A stretch of 64,000 bases of DNA from Saccopteryx bilineata (Eukaryota > Chordata > Mammalia > Chiroptera > Emballonuridae), in contig NC_089495.1 in NCBI RefSeq assembly GCF_036850765.1, positions 27,806,875-27,870,874 of the forward strand. The letters are read 5' to 3'. Below, piece by piece: positions 58,680 through 64,000 of the stretch (its first letter is position 1; each line of letters starts with the position of its first letter). The notes below the pieces were generated by a model. It was not told the origin of the DNA, ran no database searches, and saw only the letters and a list, made by a program, of their open reading frames with translations. The position numbers were made by a program, and so were the translations under genes.

Positions 58680-59268
58680 TGTTGGACAAACGAGTTTGCA
58701 AAATTTGTATTTTCTGAGTTGCCCACTTTTATTGTTAAAAATGGCGGCTGCCCACATAAATTGTGCTGCCAGGTGAAACTGCTAATTACCTTCCTGCTTG
58801 GGAAGGGGCTCTGTTATGCTAGTGTTGCAGGATGAGGGGTTTTCACACCAAAAAGTTTTAAGAAGAAAGGAGAAGAAGAAGGAAGGCATGGTTTTGCAGA
58901 GTGAGAGCAGGGAGGAAGTGTGCTGAGGAGAAGAAGCACACAAGATGGCAGGGTGCTGAAGGAGAAGCCAGTCTGTGCAGAGTTTATGCAGAGGGAAGGA
59001 GATGAGGAGCCAGAGGGGACTGAGACTGGTGGGGCACCTTTGATTCTAGGAAAAACTGGAAAAGATTCTCCTGGTTGTGGAACCAAAGAATGTGTGAGTG
59101 GGTTTTGGTGCCCTGTGTGTTTGTTGTTACTCACCAGCTGGTTGCAAGGCTAGAATAAAGGAATGGCCCACCAGTTTTCGGTTCCACTGTTTCTCTACTG
59201 TATGTGCGAATTTAAGCTGAACCTACACCTGCCTGGCAGTGACAGCAGCCCTGACTACTGGCCACACA
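58680..59268 (+). mobile_element. Solo ERV LTR 3, sense
   Basis: 589 bp, from TGTTGGACAAACGAGTTTGC to TACTGGCCACACA, with AATAAA at 59154-59159. Flanks CTCAG (58675-58679) and CTCTG (59269-59273) agree at 4 of 5 bases, and the host L1 text resumes collinearly after the right flank, confirming the boundaries. The first ~150 bp are close to LTR1. Opposite orientation to LTR1 and LTR2. Confidence 0.88.
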
Positions 59269-59273
59269 CTCTG

Positions 59274-59674
59274 CAGGTCCACCCCTAACTCTTTACCCAA
59301 GAATATTAAAAACATGAGCCCACATAAAAACTAATACTCGAATGTTAATAGCATCTTTATTCATAATAGCTAAATGGTAGAAATAATTGAAGTTTCCATC
59401 AGCTGAAGAATGTATAAATAAAATACGGTATTTCACATAATGGAACATTTGGCCGTAACAGATGAACCTTGCCAGGGGATGGAAAAAGTGGAGAATTGGG
59501 AATCATTGCTGGCAAATAGAGTTTCCCCTTGGGGTGACACCAATGCTTGGAATTACATAGTTGTGATGCATGCACAACAATGTGGATATACTAAAAATCA
59601 CTGAATTGTACACTTCCAAATGGTGAATTTTATGTTGTGTGAATTATATCTCAATAATAAAAAATTGCAAAAAA
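59274..59674 (+). mobile_element. L1 3' region, second part with poly(A)
   Basis: TTTACCCAAGAATATTAAAA, TTTATTCATAATAGCTAAAT, a short internal deletion near 59470, GAATTGTACACTTCCAAATG, AATTATATCTCAATAATAAA, then an A run ending near 59674. Confidence 0.88.
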
Positions 59675-60004
59675 AAATCTATGGCTAAAACTTGAAATCA
59701 TTATGCTAAGTGAAAAAGCCAGACACAAAAGGCCACATATTATACAATTCTGTTTCTGTGAAATGTCCAGAGTAAAGACAGAAAGTAGACTGGTAGTTGC
59801 CAGGTGCTGGGAGTGGCAGTGGGGGCGAATGGTTAGTGACTGCTCATGTGTGTGAGGATTCTTTCGGGGGCGAAAAGTTTTTAAAACTGTTTGTGGTGAT
59901 GGTTGCACAATTCTATGAATATATAAAGAACGCTGACTTGCATACTTTAAAAAAGTAAATGTTATGGCATGTGAATTATATCTCAAGAAAACTGTTATAA
60001 AAAG
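59675..60004 (+). mobile_element. Second L1 3' end, abutting the first
   Basis: Starts upstream in L1 order (AAATCATTATGCTAAGTGAA, AAAGGCCACATATTATACAA, GACTGGTAGTTGCCAGGTGC) and ends again with GTGAATTATATCTCAAGAAA. Thus a separate copy or a duplication immediately 3' of the first tail. Confidence 0.85.
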
Positions 60005-60900
60005 GACAACAATTTTGTCTCAGAAGTAGAAAGTTATGTCGCATCCATAAGTAGCAAGATTGTTTAATAAATCTTAAATTCTATTAGCGATCACTTCCAA
60101 AAGGTGCTACTGTGCAAGTCCACAGAAAATGTAAACCCTGTGGTCCTAGGCAGAAAATAGTGTGTCTATGGCTGTTGAATCAAAGGATTACCAAAGTGAA
60201 AGAGCTGGCACATCCTTTTAATGACAGACCAGCCCAAAGAGGATGGGACCTAGGAGATCGAAACCTAATTCTGGTTCAGAACTTTAGATTCTCTTGCTTG
60301 ATCACTAGGGTCCAAAATCATAAAGATCATAACCACTTGGCTGACATCCCACTTGCAGAATACCCCTTTTGAGGCTACCTAGGTCCAATTTGGGGGACGT
60401 ATTTGGTCAATGTAAAATATATAAAAATTAACTATTCCCTCTTGCACATGACCCTCCTAAACAAAAGTTCTGAGAGCATGCAGGGAACAGACCACATTTT
60501 TGTTGGCATTGGAATGAAAATAGCAGTCTCAGCAGCTGGGAGGGAACACCTTAGACCTTGAGAGATACTGATGGGGAATACAGTAATGATCTCTGTCTTT
60601 CAGAGTTGCCTCTGGAGCCTTTCTCATAAAGGAAAACGCCCTATTGGGCCTTCTCTAAACTATGGTAAATGCCTTAAGTTTAACTGAGTGTTGGGTTGCT
60701 ATTCCTGAACACTCAGTCCTGACCACGTCCTGATCACATTTTCTCTCACCGTTCCTGACAGGTATATCAGAAACATCAGGGGATGGCTCCAGTTTTGACT
60801 GGTCATCACCCTCTGATGTCTTCACCACCCTGTTCCCAGTCATTCCATGGAGTGGACAAATGCTACCCAGAAGATGATGTGGATAAACATGACAGATTAG

Positions 60901-61276
60901 GCCCTGGCCAATTGGCTCAGTGGTAGAACGTCGGCCTGGCGTGCAGAAGTCCCGGGTTCGATTCCCAGCCAGGGCACACAGTAGAAGCGCCCATCTGCTT
61001 CTCCACCCCTCCCCCTCTCCTTCCTCTCTGTCTCTCTCTTCCCCTCCCACAGCCAAGGCTCCATTGGAGCAAAGATGGCCCGGGCGCTGGGGATGGCTCC
61101 TTGGCCTCTGCCCCAGGAGCTAGAGTGGCTCTGGTCACAGCAGAGCGACGCCCCGGAGGGGCAGAGCATCGCCCCCTGGTGGGCAGAGCGTCGCCCCCTG
61201 GTGGGCGTGCCAGGTGGATCCAGTTCCGGCGCATGCAGGAGTCTGTCTGACTGTCTCTCCCCGTTTCCAGCTTCAG

Positions 61277-61309
<33 letters not shown>
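60901..61309 (+). mobile_element. Full-length Rhin-1-like SINE with CA tail
   Basis: Head GCCCTGGCCAATTGGCTCAG, intact B box (GGGTTCGATTCCCAGCC), two 22-bp units (61161-61182, 61183-61204), body to CAGCTTCAGAAA, then (CA)n instead of a plain poly(A). 12-bp duplication ATGACAGATTAG at 60889-60900 and 61310-61321. Confidence 0.96.
61279..61307. repeat. (CA)n microsatellite in SINE tail
   Basis: About 14 CA units seeded in the SINE's A-rich tail. Confidence 0.93.
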
Positions 61310-61313
<4 letters not shown>

Positions 61314-62299
61314 CAGATTAGACTGGCTGCCTTTTGGAAGTTCCTCCAAAAACAGTCATTCAAATTAAACCAAAAAACCTTAAAGCTGTGGTTAGGAGGC
61401 CATCCTGGGAGTACTATCAGCCTCTGTCATCAGACTGGTGTGAATTCTACTGGGCAGGCCCTAACAGTTACAAACTTTATCAAGTGGTACCATATGTGCC
61501 CTCAGGACTGTACTGCTTCTGAGAAAGCCAGATATTTAACTTGCCTTTCTCCAAAAATATGGTGACTTCTCCCTTACAGGTGATCATAAGAAACTTTCAA
61601 GTGTTAAGGAAAAACCAACAACAGATTATGTAGCCCTCAGATGACTGCAAGATCTTTCTAAAGTAAAGCTACCCTTGAATATTAGGGGGCATTTCTGGAA
61701 GTCATAACTGACTCATTATTTATGTTCACCCTGTATACAGACATTCACACAATGGACAACTACCCATATGATAAGTGTCACCTAATTAGAAAAGTTGGTA
61801 AGATATTTGTGTCTGATACAAGCTGATCTCATTAATTGCACATTTTTTTCCCTAAAAGGCATTTGTTTGGTTTAGCCCTAATTCTATGGCAAGACTTATT
61901 AAGGATGATAAATTTGTTCTAAACTTACTTCTTATGGGACAAATCAGAGTCTGGAAAAATCCTAATACATCTTGCTATTCCTGGATTATTGTCTCAGGTT
62001 AAGTGGAAAAGCTAATACAAAAACTTAAAGAGAAAGTCACTTGACTTTCTAAAATAGAATCTGATAGCTTATGTGGTTTGTTTAGCTGGCTAGATCACGG
62101 ATCCTGGGAGGCACTGCAGGGCGGCCTTATCCTGCTGCTTGGGTCTTGTTCATAGTATCCTTTATTAAAGGCTGTCTGAGACAAATTGAATGGATTTTGT
62201 CCTAGCATCTGTTGGTCAGATTAATCAGAGTAGGCACTGGAATGGGTTACCCATGAGAAAATTTGCCAACCTAGATATGAGGAATAACACAGACATGAG

Positions 62300-62830
62300 G
62301 GGTAGTCATTGGTAAAAGAAACAATCTTCATGTGTCTCTTGCATTTCTGCACATCTTGTGAAGCAAGTTATTGACTGCCCTTCTTTCTAGACTTGCGTAG
62401 CAAACATCCTTGGAAAGTAGAAGTTGTGTTTTCCTCCACTGCAAATGACAGTTTTACTTAGAGTCTTGGAAGACAGATATAGTGTTTTCCTCTGGAGCAA
62501 AGGTTGTGCTTGTTTTCTGACTATTAGAAAAGATTCCCATTCTCCAAGCTCAGGGTTCCTCTCCTGTAATGGAACCTACATCACAGGATGGTTTCATTCT
62601 ATCTCATGGGATGGTTTCATTCAGACTTCTTTATATTACTCTGTCAAAGAACAGCATAAATGCTAATACTCTGGCACATGCTATTCCTGTGAGTAATAAA
62701 TGTCCTTTGTCTCTACCATAGGAGTGCTATGTTTTCTACCAGAAAATCCACAAAACTCTGGCAGGGTAACTTGTTAGCTTGCAAGTGAAGTAAAATTCAT
62801 AGTTCTTGAAACTGTTGAGAGCAGTTTCAT
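62300..62830 (+). mobile_element. LTR-like block B (candidate 3' LTR of old provirus)
   Basis: Diverged collinear match to 55340-55900. Includes GAGTAATAAATGTCCTTTGT, where AATAAA precedes a U5-like CTTTGTCTCT. Sits directly after the env-like remnant, as a 3' LTR should. Exact TG/CA ends and target duplication not found. Confidence 0.55.
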
Positions 62831-63154
62831 GAGAGAACTAGAAACAGCACAGATCGTAGTAAACACTAATTATTCTAAAGACGCTGCAACCTTGGTGGGT
62901 ATCTCTCTTGCTGGCATGTGAGGAAGAGGAATTTGGGGGACAACATGGAGCAAAGCTACAGGGCAAACAGAAAGTACATTGTCGGCATTAAGCTAGCACT
63001 AAAGAGACTGACATTAGGTGACAACAGGGAGCTCATGAAGATCATTACGCCAGTAAAAGTACAACGAAAGCAGTTTGTTAAGGTACATTAATTTGTTAGC
63101 ATTTTGTAAATGGACTGTAAATCAATGAGACAAATTCAATTCAAGTTACGTATT
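62831..63154. other. Unassigned
   Basis: Nothing recognised. Confidence 0.35.
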
Positions 63155-63400
63155 GAACATATTGAACACCGAGTAGGTACAAAGCCACTATGCAGAGCTT
63201 TACAAATGATGCAGTGATGAGTAAGAAGAGAAATATTAAGACAGTTTATAATTTGGGTGGAAAAATATTTGTATAAAATCATATTACAAGTTTGAATGAA
63301 GTTAAAGAAATTTTATAAATGCTATAAAAATAAAGAGGTGAAAGTAAGAAGGAACTAGACATTCTAAAGGAAGTAAAGTAGGTGAGTTTTCTGTTTTAGC
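63155..63400 (-). mobile_element. L2 3' region, antisense, weak
   Basis: AACACCGAGTAGGTACAAAG, GATGCAGTGATGAGTAAGAA and AGTTTATAATTTGGGTGGAA follow the antisense L2 end loosely. Confidence 0.45.
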
Positions 63401-64000
63401 CTGGCTTTATAGATGTGAGTTTCACATCTCTGATGAGTCTGCATGTTTGCAATGAGAAGTCAGTGGATAAGCAGAAGGAACATTGAGACAACTGGATGTT
63501 CCCTACCAAACACAGCCAAGTCATTGCGGCATAGACCTGGATTTACCCAACTTAGATTTTAGAGTTGGAATCACTTATAATTCATTGAGCAAAACATTAT
63601 TTGAGATGGGGGGGGGAGTAGACGATGGTGAATGTAAGGCATCTTCTTATGTGGGGATTTACATCTGTGCCTAAACTTATAGACATGGAGAGACGCAGAA
63701 CCCGGATTTCTACTTCCATCTCTGCAGCTGCTCACAGAAATACGAAGGCATCTCAGACCTATTCCTTCACCGTCACTGCTATGAAGGTGCAAAGCAACCT
63801 ACAATACAGTGATTTTTAAAAGTTTATACTTTTAAATAAAACATGTGAAGAGGTAGCTTTATCTGGCAATAAATTTTAAACTCACAATGTATAGTTTTAC
63901 TATAAAAATCAACACTTTTGGGACCACTTAATGGGTGGTTGTGAGAATCAACCTGGGTTAATATACATGCAAAACCCTTGGTAAATAGTAAAATGGTAGA
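63401..64000. other. Unassigned to window end
   Basis: A G run lies near 63608-63616. No gene or repeat supported. Confidence 0.35.

Larger units (their letters stand above)
60060..62290 (+). mobile_element. Candidate provirus interior with env-like remnant
   Basis: Excluding the SINE at 60901, this stretch has a protein-like texture in broken plus-strand frames. A tryptophan-rich surface-like segment spans about 61395-61520. A transmembrane-like segment at about 62085-62150 has a short SWLDHGSW stretch followed by a leucine-rich hydrophobic run and a stop. Both fit a decayed gammaretrovirus-like env just upstream of LTR-like block B. Multiple stops and frame breaks; not functional. Confidence 0.5.

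Noticed and set aside
60901..60985. tRNA gene
   Set aside because: A and B boxes belong to the tRNA-derived head of a SINE, with SINE body, tail and target duplication; no tRNA 3' half.
60655..61363. Minus-strand ORFs of 133-150 codons
   Set aside because: They are antisense translations of the GC-rich Rhin-1-like SINE, recurring at every such copy.
1..64000. CRISPR array or bacterial operon
   Set aside because: No regularly spaced direct repeats; repeat content is mammalian throughout.

Overview
This window looks like mammalian, almost certainly bat, nuclear DNA from an intergenic or intronic 'desert'. I find no convincing protein-coding exon, RNA gene, origin, operon or CRISPR array. All supportable reading frames are decayed transposon ORFs or chance ORFs. 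The bat assignment rests on two abundant tRNA-derived SINE families. One is a long SINE with a tRNA head, a pyrimidine-rich centre and a GC-rich tail, resembling Rhin-1 of horseshoe and leaf-nosed bats. The other is a shorter VES-like SINE with a TAAA/AATAAA tail. I infer a Rhinolophus/Hipposideros-type yinpterochiropteran. The family names come from memory and were not checked against a database.

Layout. 0-7 kb: a SINE, an L1 fragment, an L2 fragment and a nearly full-span antisense L1 (1802-6903) that carries a nested SINE and two internal deletions. 7-13 kb: an ERV LTR remnant, a MIR and three VES-like SINEs. 13.9-15 kb: a repeat-free, CpG-containing, homeodomain-site-rich block that looks like a conserved enhancer. 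16-19 kb: a SINE with a duplicated tail and an ancient L2 broken by L1, hAT and LTR-like pieces. 19-26 kb: SINEs, MIRs, a second enhancer-like block (22.1-22.8 kb), a hAT MITE with terminal inverted repeats and a mariner-like MITE split by a SINE. 26-52 kb: mostly unique or very old sequence with scattered L2, MIR, SINEs, a solo LTR (38.7-39.2 kb) and several candidate conserved noncoding blocks. 52-63 kb: the densest region, with three related solo LTRs each in its own resolvable target, a piggyBac-type MITE between TTAA sites, several L1 3' ends, and two diverged LTR-like blocks flanking an env-like remnant that may be one shattered ancient provirus.

There is no gene network here. What can be read is insertion history: target-site duplications and interrupted hosts give a relative order. 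MER5 is older than LTR1; the L1 at 58 kb is older than LTR3; the old provirus is probably older than LTR2; the mariner element is older than the SINE at 25.8 kb; the L1 at 1.8 kb is older than the SINE at 5.05 kb. The possible functional content is a handful of repeat-free candidate enhancers, all inferred from composition only. I did not find a new biological system. The best candidates for a second look are the three-LTR cluster, the piggyBac, hAT and mariner MITEs, the in-frame-deleted L1, and the dispersed provirus.
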